Shown here: one piece after another, positions 47,790-58,600 of the stretch
How positions within the stretch are numbered: the stretch's first letter is position 1
Layout: every line of letters starts with the position of its first letter
Assembly: GCA_964017235.1 (NCBI GenBank)
Contig: OZ024936.1
Location: forward strand, 61,865,028-61,929,027
Direction of reading: 5' to 3'
DNA: 64,000 bases
Origin: Sabellastarte sp. h YS-2021
Taxonomy: Eukaryota > Annelida > Polychaeta > Sabellida > Sabellidae
The notes under the pieces: model-generated
Database searches by the model: none
The model's input: the letters and a program-made list of their open reading frames with translations, nothing else
Told to the model about the DNA's origin: nothing
Made by a program: the position numbers and the translations under genes

Positions 47790-50575
47790 AGGTCTTCCAA
47801 AAGTAGGTGAATGAGTTATTTGAGAAAAATTGGCTATCTGCAATACTATTAAGAGATAATTCACATTTACTCATTTTGAGTAGGTGAATAATTATCTATG
47901 GGTCTGAAACTTCACCAAGTGAAAGCTCTCCCAAAAGTAGGTGAATGAGTTATTTGAGAAAAATTGGCTATCTGCAATACTTTTAGAGATAATTCAACAT
48001 ATTTGACAAAACTCCTTTAAATTGAATAGTTTTGCTGTTAAAGTGAAAGCTCTCCCAAAAGTAGGTGAATGAGTTATTTGAGAAAAATTGGCTATCTGCA
48101 ATACTTTTAGAGATAATTAGCATTTACTCATTTTGAGTAGGTGAATAATTAGCTATGGGTCTGAAACTTCACCAAGTGAAAGCTCTGCCAAAAGTAGGTG
48201 AATGAGTTATTTGAGAAAAATTGGCTATCTGCAATACTTTTAGAGATAATTCGCATTTACTCATTTTGAGTAGGTGAGTAATTAGCTATGGGTCTGAAAC
48301 TTCACCAAGTGAAAGCTCTCCCAAAAGTAGGTGAATGAGTTATTTGAGAAAAATTGGCTATCTGCAATACTTTTAGAGATAATTCGCATTTACTCATTTT
48401 GAGTAGACGAGTAATTAGCTATGGGTCTGAAACTTCACCAAGTGAAAGCTCTCCCAAAAGTAGGTGAAAGATTAATTTGAGAAAAATTGGCTATCTGCAA
48501 TACTTTTAGAGATAAATCGCATTTACTCATTTTGAGTAGGTGAGTAATTAGCTATGGGTCTGAAACTTCACCAAGTGAAAGCTCTCCCAAAAGTAGGTGA
48601 ATGAGTTATTTGAGAAAAATTGGCTATCTGCAATACTTTTAGAGATAATTCGCATTTACTCATTTTGAGTAGACGAGTAATTAGCTATGGGTCTGAAACT
48701 TCACCAAGTGAAAGCTCTCCCAAAAGTAGGTGAAAGATTAATTTGAGAAAAATTGGCTACCTGCAATACTTTTAGAGATAATTCGCATTTACTCATTTTG
48801 AGTAGGTGAGTAATTAGCTATGGGTCTGAAACTTCACCATGTGAAAGCTCTCCGACAAGTAGATGAATGAGTTATTTGATAAAAATTGGGTATCCGCAAT
48901 ACTTTTAGAGATAATTCGCATTTACTCATTTTGAGTAGGTGAGTAATTAGCTATGGGTCTGAAACTTCACCAACTGAAAGCTCTCCCAAAAGTAGGTGAA
49001 TGATTAATTTGAGAAAAATTGGCTATCTGCAATACTTTTAGAGATAATTCGCATATACTCATTTTGAGTAGGTGAGTAATTAGCTATGGGTCTGAAACTT
49101 CACAGAGTGAAAGCTCTCCCAAAAGTAGGTGAATGAGTTATTTGAGAAAAATTGGCTATCTGCAATACTTTTAGAGATAATTCGCATTTACTCATTTTGG
49201 GTAGGTGAGTAATTAGCTATGGGTCTGAAACTTCACCAAGTGAAAGCTCTCCCAAAAGTAGGTGAATGAGTTATTTGAGAAAAATTGGCTATCTGCAATA
49301 CTTTTAGAGATAATTCGCATTTACTCATTTTGAGTAGACGAGTAATTAGCTATGGGTCTGAAACTTCACCAACTGAAAGCTCTCCCAAAAGTAGGTGAAT
49401 GATTAATTTGAGAAAAATTGGCTATCTGCAATACTTTTAGAGATAATTCGCATTTACTCATTTTGAGTAGGTGAGTAATTAGCTATGGGTCTGAAACTTC
49501 ACAGAGTGAAAGCTCTCCCAAAAGTAGGTGAATGAGTTATTTGAGAAAAATTGGCTATCTGCAATACTTTTAGAGATAATTCGCATTTACTCATTTTGAG
49601 TAGGTGAGTAATTAGCTATGGGTCTGAAACTTCACCAAGTGAAAGCTCTCCCAAAAGTAGGTGAATGAGTTATTTGAGAAAAATTGGCTATCTGCAATAC
49701 TTTTAGAGATAATTCGCATTTACTCATTTTGAGTAGGTGAGTAATTAGCTATGGGTCTGAAACTTCACCAAGTGAAAGCTCTTCCAAAAGTAGGTGAATG
49801 AGTTATTTGAGAAAAATTGGCTATCTGCAATACTTTTAGAGATAATTCGCATTTACTCATTTTGAGTAGGTGAGTAATTAGCTATGGGCCTGAAACTTCA
49901 CCATGTGAAAGCTCTCCCACAAGTAGATGAATGAGTATTTGATAAAAATTGGGTATCCGCAATACTTTTACAGATAATTAGCATTTACTCATTTTGAGTA
50001 GGTGAATAAATAGCTATGGGTCTGAAACTTCACCAAGTGAAAGCTCTGCCAAAAGTAGGTGAATGAGTTATTTGAGAAAAATTGGCTATCTGCAATACTT
50101 TTAGAGATAATTCGCATTTACTCATTTTGAGTAGGTGAGTAATTAGCTATGGGTCTGAAACTTCACCACGTGAAAGCTCTCCCACAAGTAGATGAATGAG
50201 TTATTTGATAAAAATTGGGTATCCGCAATACTTTTACAGATAATTAGCATTTACTCATTCTGAGTAGGTAAATAATTAGCTATGGGTCTGAAACTTCACC
50301 ATGTGAAAGCTCTCCCAAAAGTAGGTGAATGAGTTATTTGAGAAAAATTGGCTATCTGCAATACTTTTAGAGATAATTCGCATTTACTCATTTTGAGTAG
50401 GTGAGTAATTGGCTATGGGTCTGAAACTTCACCATTTGAAAGCTCTTCCAAAAGTAGGTGAATGAGTTATTTGAGAAAAATTGGCCATCTGCAATACTTT
50501 TAGAGGTAATTCGCATTTACTCTTTTTGAGTAGGTGAGCAATTAGCTATGGGTCTGAAACTTCACCAAGTGAAAG
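47790..50575. repeat. 133-bp satellite array (about 21 monomers)
   Basis: Same monomer as 6015-8555. One monomer has its middle replaced by about 46 bp of unrelated sequence (47995-48040, with AACTCCTTTAAATTGAATAG). Confidence 0.93.
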
Positions 50576-50579
50576 CTCT

Positions 50580-51700
50580 TTGGGATAGCTGATCTGCAGA
50601 GATACCCTGAAGATAAAAAATTTCGTCGAAATCGCTCTATGTAGCACGGTTTTCGAAATATTAGCATTTTTGTGTTTTCCAATTTTTGCGCAAAAATTCG
50701 AAAATTCAAAATGGCCGCCATTTTTGGCAAGATAAAATTTGTTTGAAAATTGGCATGGCTACTCTGCAGAGATACCCTGTGGGTCAAAAATTTCGTCGAA
50801 ATCGCTCTATCTAGCACGGTTTTCGAGATATAAGCATTTTTGTGTTTTGCAATTTTGCGAAAAATTCGAAAATTCAAAATGGCCGCCATTTTTTGCGAGA
50901 AATTTTTTGTTTGAAAATTGGCATGGCTACCCTGCAGAGATACCCTGCGGGTCAAAAATTTTGTCGAAATCGCTCTATCTAGCAGGGTTTTTGAGATATA
51001 AGCATTTTTATGTTTTGCAATTTTTGCGAAAAATTCGAAAATTCAAAATGGCCGCCATTTTTGGCGAGACAAAATTTTTTTGAAAATTGGCATGGCTACT
51101 CTGCAGATATACCCTGTGGGTCAAAAATTTCGTCGAAATCGCTCTATCTAGCACGGTTTTCGAGATATAAGCATTTTTATGTTTTGCAATTTTTGCGAAA
51201 AATTCAAAAATTCAAAATGGCCGCCATTTTTGGCGAGACAAAAATTTTTTCAAAATTGGGATAACTACTCTGCAGAGATACCCTGCGGATCAAAAATTTC
51301 GTCGAAATCGCTCTATCTGGCACGGTTTTCAAGATATAAGCATTTTTGTGTTTTGCAATTTTTGCGAAAATTTCGAAAATTCAAAATGGCCGCCATTTTT
51401 GGCGAGACAAAATTTTTTTGAAAATTGGGAAAAGTACTCCGCAGAGATACCCTGCGGGTCAAAAATTTTGTCGAAATTGCTCTATCTAGCACGGTTTTTG
51501 AGATATAAGCATTTTTGTGTTTTGCAATTTTTGCGAAAATTTCGAAAATTCAAAATGGCCGCCATTTTGGGCGAGACAAAAATTTTTTGAAAATTGGGAA
51601 AAGTACTCCGCAGAGATACCCTGCGGGTCAAAAATTTTGTCGAAATCGCTCTATCTAGCACAGTTTTCGAGATATAAGCATTTTTGTGCTTTCCTTATTT
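50580..51700. repeat. 169-bp satellite monomers (family A, copy 3)
   Basis: Six to seven monomers, with the MAAIF-like codons at ATGGCCGCCATTTTT spaced 169 bp near 51048, 51217, 51386 and 51555. One or two monomers more than in copy 2. Confidence 0.92.
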
Positions 51701-52056
51701 GGAAAATTCGTAATGATTAATTAATCATTAATTACTCGGCCATTTCTTGACCAATCAATGCCAAAATCTAGTGATTTCCAGATTTTAATAGGATGAATGA
51801 ATTTGCCAAGTTTCAGGTGAATTGATAAAATTCCTTTCAAGTTATCATCCGGACAAGCTTCCCCATCGAAAAAAGACATTTTTGGTCATGTGACCTCTCT
51901 GATTGGTTGAAATGTCACTGCAGCATATTCAAAAAAATTCCCCAAGGCTACTGCCTAAACCTGCCAAATTTGAAAAGAATCCGCCTAACGGTTACAGAGT
52001 TATAAGGAAAACAAAATGCGGAGCCGGCGGAGCCAGATACTCTCCCATACACAAAC

Positions 52057-52078
52057 AAGCGTCCCTTGCGGGACGCTT
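52057..52078. other. 3' terminal hairpin of family A (copy 3)
   Basis: AAGCGTCCC / GGGACGCTT around TTGC. The next element's 5' hairpin (52085) starts 6 bp later, giving a head-to-tail junction. Confidence 0.85.
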
Positions 52079-53190
52079 AATAATGTTTTTGCATAGCAAA
52101 AACAAAGCGTCCCGAAAAGGATATAAAGGTGAGTACTAAAGTATTAAGAAAATGCTTCGTTTCTAGCCTTATACTGTTGTGGCAACCAAAGTCAGCGCAG
52201 TCTGCTCTATCTAGCACGGTTTTCAAGATATAAGCATTTTTGTGTTTTGCAAAAAATAAAAAAATTTAAAATGTCCGCTATATTTGGCGAGACAAAAATA
52301 TTTTGAAAATTGGCATGGCTACTCTGCAGAGATACCCAGCAGGTCAAAAATTTTGTTGAGTTCGCTCCATATAGCACGGTTTTCGAGATATAAGCATTTT
52401 TGTGTTTTGCAAAAACTTTGAAAATTCAAAATGGCCACCATTTTTGGGGAGACAAAAATTTTTGACAAGACCACTGCCGCGGTGTGTATCTCCCGCCGAG
52501 CATTAAAGGAGAAGAAATACCTTTTCCGAGATATTCACAATTTTCGTGTGTGAAAGCTCTTCCAAAAGTAGGTGAATCAGTTATTTGAGAAAAATCTGCA
52601 ATACTATTAGGAGATAATTCACATTTACTCCTTTTGAGTAGGTGAGTAATTAGCTATGGGTCTGGAACTTCACCAAGTGAAAGTTCTCCAAAAGTAGATG
52701 AATGAGTTATTTGATAAAAATTGGGTATCCGCAATACTTTTAGAGATAATGCGCATTTACTCATTTTGAGTAGGTGAATAATTAGCTATGGCTCTGAAAC
52801 TTCACCAAGTGAAAGCTCTCCCAAAAGTAGGTGAATGAGTTATTTGAGAAAAATTGGCTATCTGCAATACTTTTAGAGATAATTCGCATTTACTCATTTT
52901 GAGTAGGTGAGTAATTAGCTATGGGTCTGAAACTTCACCATGTGAAAGCTCTCCCACAAGTAGATGAATGAGTATTTGATAAAAATTGGGTATCCGCAAT
53001 ACTTTTACAGATAATTAGCATTTACTCATTTTGAGTAGGTGAATAATTAGCTATGGGTCTGAAACTTCACGGAGTGAAAGCTCTGCCTAAACCTGCCAAA
53101 TTTGAAAAGAATCCGCCTAACGGTTACAGAGTTATAAGGAAAACAAAATGCGGAGCCAGCGGAGCCTGAAGGTCTCCCATACACAAACAA
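52079..53190 (+). mobile_element. Family A element, internally deleted copy (copy 4)
   Basis: Starts with the 5' hairpin (52085-52103), 169-type monomers, the ACTGCCGCGGTGTGTATCTC block and only about 4 satellite monomers (52545-53085). It then jumps within CTCTGCC straight to the family tail (TAAACCTGCCAAATTTG), skipping the 169-bp array. It ends at ACACAAACAA (53190) without the hairpin, about 18 bp from the splice donor of the TRAM1-like exon. Confidence 0.75.
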
Positions 53191-53208
53191 TGAAATCATC
53201 ACACTTAC

Positions 53209-53321
53209 ATCAAGTATATATTCTTGTACAACAGCATGTACCACAATGCAGATGAGGAAGTAGAATGATGTTGTGAAGAAATCCTTGAATCCATACGTGT
53301 ATAACACATTTGTCTCTGTCT
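53209..53321 (-). CDS. TRAM1: TRAM1-like exon: YGFKDFF...HAVVQEYILD segment
   Basis: 113 nt. Donor GTAAGTGTG from 53208 down; acceptor most likely TTTTAGTAACAG at 53322 (a nearby AG could shift it by a few bases). After two bases completing a codon it encodes TETNVLYTYGFKDFF and, later, IVVHAVVQEYILD, matching ESVSLYYYGIKDLA and IIIHAVIQEYMLD of TRAM1. It contains one membrane helix and ends in phase 0. The end of a truncated family A element (about 53190) lies about 18 bp past the donor. Confidence 0.92.
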
Positions 53322-53621
53322 CTGTTACTAAAACAACACCAAAAATATACAACTGAATAATCTCACTAGAGGGGGAGAAAAACCTTAAAAATACAGTGCA
53401 ATCAGTGAGTCGCACACAGTGATATTTTCCAATTTCATTTGTCTCACAATGAATGACCTTGAAGGAATTTGAATGCATTTTGGTGTTGCTATCAATATCT
53501 AATTGAAATGGTGTTTGATCAAATTAGAAGAAAACCAAGATACTACATATTGTTTGATTAACAAAAAGCACACATCTACATGACTAGAATTACCAGCTAT
53601 CAGGGTAAAATGTAATAAAAA
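53322..53621. other. Intron sequence, nothing recognised
   Basis: 300 bp between the TRAM1-like exon and the second family B copy; a polypyrimidine-type acceptor lies at its left edge on the minus strand. Confidence 0.4.
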
Positions 53622-53824
53622 ACAAGACCACTGCCGCGGTATGTATCTCCCGCCGAGTACCGCAGGGGAAGAAATACTACATTGAAATTTTTCCCCTTTG
53701 CATAGGACACTGTTGTACCATCCTGCAGGTCGAAAATTCGCTTGAAATCGCTCTATCTGTTACGCTTTTCGAGATATTGACACTTTTCTATTTTCAGCAA
53801 AAATCCAAGATGGTCGCCGAAAGT

Positions 53825-54023
53825 AAATTAAATTTTTATAAGTTAATACCCTATCCAATGGACAATTGCTAATCCGGTCGGCGCAGACCGGCCCGCCAAA
53901 CGCCAGAAAAAGACGTCCTGTGTTGCCACCGGCTGGCCGGTCCGTAGTACTGTGCACTCCCCAGATGGCGCCTCGTACTTCCTTCCTGTCTAGACAACCT
54001 GACGTCATAGCATCTTTTTCGTT
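53825..54023. repeat. DIRS left inverted terminal repeat
   Basis: From AATTAAATTTTTATAAG to GCATCTTTTTCGTT. The inner about 170 bp (CCTATCCAATGGACAATTGC onward) is the inverse of 59983-60155, while the outermost about 30 bp differ, as expected for DIRS ends. Confidence 0.92.
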
Positions 54024-54082
54024 GTCTAAACCTCTTAGACCCCTAGTAAGCTGATAGCGGGGTCGGTGGGAGGGTCTTGTGT

Positions 54083-54178
54083 GTCCATTGGATAGGGTAT
54101 TAACTTATAAAAATTTAATTTACTTATTAAATTTGCAATTTTATTGCGTTAATACATCCTATCCAATGGACAATTGCT
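54083..54178. repeat. DIRS internal complementary region
   Basis: TCCATTGGATAGGGTATTAA and TATAAAAATTTAATTTAC (54083-54123) are the inverse of the left terminus. ATTTTATTGCGTTAATACAT and CCTATCCAATGGACAATTGC (54138-54177) are the inverse of the right terminus. The two terminal sequences lie side by side here, the template arrangement used to rebuild DIRS ends during replication. Confidence 0.9.
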
Positions 54179-54639
54179 GAATAACTACCGCTTGGTCGGC
54201 GGGTAAGTTACTAGGGACTTATGTGAACTCACAAGTAATGGCAAATTTTAACCTACGGCCTAGGCTGACTTTGTCAGGAGACCTATAGGTCCAGGCCTGG
54301 GTTGACTTTAAGGTCAGGAAACCCTGCAAGGCCATGGTCGGTTGCCAGTAGCCGGTTACCCGGGGCTATACCGTCGTTGCCCCCCCCCCCCCTTTTTTTT
54401 GCTGACCTGCTCTGAGGTAGGGGAAGAGAGGGATGAGTTCAGTCCCAGAATGCAAATAAACCTCCCGAAGGAAGCACGCCACACTTAATTCTTATGTACA
54501 TGAAGAACTGTTATGCACATATACAAATCTCCTCAATCAAAGGGCCACTTGTGGATCTGCTGAGCAGCCACTACCTAGCCCAATGGTAAAGCTCTGAATC
54601 AGCCCAAGCCCCGCCCTTCAATTAGAACTGTGTGAAGGT

Positions 54640-55857
54640 ATTGTGACTTCAGTGGCGGGCTGACAAGATGGATCTAAGGAGACTCCCGACTGGAAGGCCT
54701 TAGAAGCAGCAAAGGCCCTGACATCATGGGCTTTAACCTGATGTTAAATGTGGGCCTCCTGGTCAGAGAGCTCATAACATAGGATCACAGTCTGCTTGAT
54801 CCAAGAGGAGATAGTGGCAGGTGAGATGTCTTTGTTGAAACCTTTCTTAAAGGAGACAAAAACCACCTCCTTATTCCGCCTGATGTCTGAGGTCCTGTCC
54901 AAATAGTAGCACAATGCTCTGACCGGACAGAGGGACCTGTCAGACTTGATGGATCTATCCAGAGTCGAGGCCAGGGCTGTTATAACCCCAGGGGCCACAC
55001 TGGACACTCTATGGCCAGCTGATTCTAGGATAGAAAGCTGGGTGATGGATACAGGGACACCTTTGACCAATCGGATTGGTGTCCAATATATCAGTTTTGC
55101 CATGCATGAATCTCACTTTTGCACTTGCCCGACCCAAGGGCCAAGAGGAATACCGTCTTGAAGGTCAAATGCTTCAAGGGGGCCTCCTTGATTGGATCAA
55201 AAGGAGTCTCAGCTGGTGCACGGCCAGTGAGAAGTTCCAGGAGAGTATGCCACTCCTGCCTCTGGGTCTGTCTCTCAGGAAACTATCCAGGAGACGAGCG
55301 AGATTTTCGTCCTTACTGATGTTAAAGGGTGAATTTCCAGTTTATCAACAATGAGTGACCTATAACCATCAATGGTGTTGGGTTGTTTGCCAAGCATGTA
55401 TCTCACTTCTACGCTTGCCCGAAACCAGGGCCAAGAGGAAAACTGACTTGAAGGTCAAATGCTTCAAGGAGGCCTTTAATTGGTTCAAAATGAACCTTGT
55501 CAGCTGGTGCAAAAACCAGGGAGAGGTTCCAGGAAGGGGTTACCCTCCGGCCTTTGGGTCTGTCTCAGTGGAAGCTATCCAGGAGACGAGTGAGATTTTC
55601 ATCCTTACTAAAATTGATGGGCAAATTTCTAGACCATCAGCAATGGCTGACTTGTAACCATCAATGGTACTGGGCTGCAACTTCCTGTCCTGAAACAGGT
55701 ACCTAAGGAAGTAAACAACTGACTTTACAGGTGGTGCCCGAAGTCCACCTGATGAATGATACATCACTTGGTAAAAATGACCCATTTGCCTCATAGACTG
55801 ATCTGATTGACCCCCCTTTTGAGGAGCCTCAATTCTTGCTGCCACTGCCTCAAACAA
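54640..55857 (-). pseudogene. DIRS tyrosine recombinase, disrupted
   Basis: The N-terminal part (55857-55540) includes YFLRYLFQDRKLQPSTIDGY, a core-binding domain. The catalytic part (55103-54650) has RALCYYLDRTSD, VFVSFKKGF, then KAHDVRAFAASKAFQ, which holds the H-x-x-R box (HDVR). An in-frame TAA precedes that box (about 54740), and a diverged 290-bp tandem duplication (55121 and 55411) interrupts the middle. In active elements this enzyme integrates the circular DNA copy. Confidence 0.88.
55121..55690. repeat. 290-bp diverged tandem duplication inside recombinase
   Basis: CTTGAAGGTCAAATGCTTCAAGG and CATCAATGGT blocks occur twice, 290 bp apart (TTGCCCGA near 55124 and 55414). The two halves differ at many sites, so the duplication is old or came by exchange between divergent copies. 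Confidence 0.8.
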
Positions 55858-55879
55858 GTCCTACTCCTCGATGGTTGAG

Positions 55880-56815
55880 GCTCTAGGAGCCCTGCATGGA
55901 GATTAAGATTTGTCAGATTTCTGTGAGGGATCTGATCGAATGGCTGTGAACAGGCTGGGCAGATTGGGCAGGCTCAGCGGGATGTGGCTGGACATGGCCA
56001 CTAGATCCCAAAACCAAGGCATGTTGGGCCACCCCGGAGCAATCAGAATGATTCTCTTACATGGGGAGTCTTGCAACTTCACCACTTAGCCCAATATGGC
56101 TGGTGGTGAGGTGTATGCTTTTAGATCCTACCATGGCCGATTGAGCACATCCACTGCTGTGGCCAGGGGATCCGGTACCGGTGACACAAAACAGAGGCGA
56201 CTTGTTGTTGAGCCTCGTGGCAAAAAAGTTTATTTGGGCCGGTGCCACCTACTGCATAGAGTGGAAGACCTCTGGAAGGAGAAACCACTGTTTGGATGGT
56301 CTGGCCTAGCCTGGACAGCCTGTCTGCTACCACATTAGGCCGGCTTGGAATGTGACTCAATGTGTCGTGCTTAGAGTCACTTGTTTCCTGGTACACCAGG
56401 TCAAGATTCTCCATAGTAGGGCACAAAGTGGGCCCGACCTCATTCCTCCTTCCTTTATGTATGACACTACTGTGGTGTTGTCAGTTGCTACAAGTACTAT
56501 CTTGTTTAAGCAAAGGTCTTAGAACTCTTTAAAGTCAGAAAAACTGCTTAAAGTTCTAGATAGTTTATATATACAACTTGCTTCCCGGAGGGGACCGGGT
56601 TGCTCCTGCCCAGTGCTCATCAAAGTGAGCGCCCCACCCTTCTATTGATGCGTCTGTAAATATTTGCAGAGCATGTTTTATTGGGTGTAATGGTTGGCCT
56701 GTAAGTGCATTGTCTTCCTTCAGCCACCATTGTAAATGGGGGTGCAGGGACCTGGGGACTTGGATCACCTTTTCCAGTGATTCTGGTACCCTCCAGCTGT
56801 TTTAGAGATGCCACT
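55880..56815 (-). pseudogene. DIRS RNase H region and linker, disrupted
   Basis: Minus-strand pieces in shifting frames: LQIFTDASIEGWGAHF (about 56660, the first catalytic Asp of RNase H), HIPSRPNVVADRLSR (about 56340), FATRLNNKSPLF (about 56215) and ILIAPGWPNMPWFWDLV (about 56030). These are landmark motifs of the DIRS RT-RH polyprotein. Several frameshifts and stops. Confidence 0.85.
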
Positions 56816-57525
56816 GTATGGGTCTCATATGAAGTCTGCCTAGATTAACATGCTTTTCTGTAGATGTTAGTAACCTATCAAGGACATGAATTCCCGGACC
56901 GGGCAAGCCGGTAGGGATAGCAGTTTTAACAGTCTCTTGAAGGTTCTGTACCCAGTCCAGGGTCGGTCGGAACCGATCAGACCTGAAGTCGAAACTGGTA
57001 GCCTACAAAATCAAAGTCTTGATTGGGCTCCAGCTCTGATTTCTCTAAGTTCATTAGCCAACCCAGTTGCTGACACATTATTTACTAGTTCCTGTGTATT
57101 TTGGAGACAAGCCTGGTGGGATCTGGCTCTCACCAACCAGCCGTCTGGTGGCTTCTTAAATCCTTGTGTATGGTACTGGTGGCTTCTTAAATCCTTGTGT
57201 ATGGCCATCAACTTCACCTGCTTTGGTATCACGGTGAACTCAAAAAGTGCTGTGGACAACCCGAATGGCAGGGCCTTGAGCTGGTATGCCCGACCTTGGA
57301 TGTGAAATCTCAGGCCTTTCCTGGATTGTACTTGTATAGGTATATGGACGTAGGTATCCTTCCTTCAACAGTTGTACTACCTAAAGTCCAGTCCCCAAGG
57401 CTTCCTAACTTCCCAAAAAAAGGCTTAGTCTGGACCTTATAGGCAGATTGTGTGCCACATTTGGGACATTTGGTATTCTGACAATATTTTCTGTCCCTCC
57501 GGACACTGGTCCGGTCTGGTGACAT
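56816..57525 (-). pseudogene. DIRS reverse transcriptase, disrupted
   Basis: The minus frame reads DTYVHIPI (about 57355, motif A with its Asp), then LRFHIQGRAYQLKALPFG and LSTALFEFTVIPKQ. The catalytic YLDDW box is broken: HQY and GWLVRARSHQACLQNTQ are separated by an insertion made by a 31-bp tandem duplication (GTGGCTTCTTAAATCCTTGT at 57147 and 57178), and one Asp is now Gly. The enzyme cannot work. Confidence 0.85.
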
Positions 57526-57960
57526 TGATCCAGGTTAACAGTCTCTCTGTTTTTATTGTGGTCTTATTTTCACATTAATAAACTCTTTGCCCCGGGCCAG
57601 CAGCCTGCAAGGTGCAGCATTTACAGAGCAATTGTAGTATGTGAGATGTCAGTCCCCTGGTCGGACCTGATGACAAAATTGATTATTATTATCTCTGCAG
57701 TCAAGTCCAGCACCGATAACAGGTTGTTGAGAGGTGTGATAAGGGAAGGTTGCCTGGCAGTAGCTTGGGAAACTGTACTATCATCAAGATCACTGACCAG
57801 TTTAAGAATTCTCTGTAACCCAATTAACCTTAGGCAACTCTGTCCGGTACCCGGACTCCATACCCGGTACTTTACTGTAACCAGTAATTCTTGTAACCGG
57901 CAAAAACTGGCAGGTTGGGGTCACCAGCGAATTTCGACAGCTACTGGTCTATATTTAGCC

Positions 57961-57994
<34 letters not shown>

Positions 57995-58040
57995 CAGTTG
58001 GGTTAAGCACTACAGTAAGGACTGTGTGGCCAACACCCTG
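57526..58040. other. DIRS 5' region with 31-base T run
   Basis: Contains a run of T (57963-57991). No gag-like frame is recognised in either strand. Confidence 0.5.
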
Positions 58041-58600
58041 TTAGTAGACTTGTAGCCCATAGAATGAAGCAAGTGTACAAGGCTGTGTAGCCAGTACCAG
58101 TCGGTACACTCTGTAGCTAGTTGCTGAAGTGTACAAGGCTGTGTAGCCAGTACCAGCCGGTACACTCTGTAACCAGTTGTTGAAGCCAGTGTACAAGGCT
58201 GTGTAGCCGGTACACTGTAACCAGTTGAGGCTACTGTATAAGGCTGTGAAGCCGGTAGTCGGTCGGTACATACTGTAACTAGTTATTGAAGTAACTGTAC
58301 AAGGCTGTTTAGCCGGTAGTCAGTCGGTACACTCTGTAACCAGTTGTTGAAGTAAGTGTACAAGGCTGTGTAGCCAGTAGGTACACCCTGTAACCAGTTG
58401 CTGAATGAAGTTTACAACTATCTTGTGTTGAATTCAGTTTCTTCCATTAATTCCTCTGTAACCGGTTGTTGAAGCAAGTGTACAAGGCTGTATAGCCGGT
58501 ACACTCTGTAACCAGTTGTTGAAAACAAGTGTACAAGGCTGTATAGCCGGTACTGGTCGATACACTCTGTAACCAGTTGGTGAAAATTGCAAATTTTACA
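58041..58600. repeat. Minisatellite of about 58 bp in DIRS leader
   Basis: About nine copies of GTGTACAAGGCTGTGTAGCC followed by GGTACACTCTGTAACCAGTT (58072, 58130, 58190, 58298, 58357, 58477, 58529), with varying length. Confidence 0.85.

Larger units (their letters stand above)
47257..52078 (+). mobile_element. Family A element, full-length composite copy (copy 3)
   Basis: Same order as 5508-9876: CTAGAGGATCGCTCGC (here twice, 47258 and 47282), 5' hairpin (47313-47331), AAGCGTCCC (47333-47341), 169-type monomers, the ACTGCCGTGGTGTGTATCTC block (47700), 21 satellite monomers, 169-bp monomers, tail and hairpin (52057-52078). The junctions between parts are the same as in copy 2, so the composite spread as one unit. 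The next copy follows directly. Confidence 0.78.
870..53321 (-). other. TRAM1: TRAM1-like gene, internal part (7 exons visible)
   Basis: Seven minus-strand blocks, in order, match the TRAM1 family from the TRAM N-terminal domain into the TLC (TRAM/LAG1/CLN8) domain. TRAM proteins are multi-pass ER membrane proteins beside the Sec61 translocon that help some secretory and membrane chains enter the ER. Every block has AG before it and GT after it on the minus strand, and the phases fit across all six visible introns (113, 117, 59, 31, 54, 71 and 111 nt). Intron lengths are 7465, 754, 31802, 8571, 1340 and 1964 bp; the long ones consist largely of mobile elements and satellites. The N-terminal exons and the C-terminal tail are not in the window. 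TRAM1, TRAM1L1 and TRAM2 are paralogues in vertebrates; an invertebrate gene is best called TRAM1-like. Confidence 0.92.

Noticed and set aside
53047..53478. Single 143-codon minus-strand open frame as one gene
   Set aside because: Only the part from 53209 to 53321 matches TRAM1. The rest reads through the donor into family A sequence and through the acceptor into intron.
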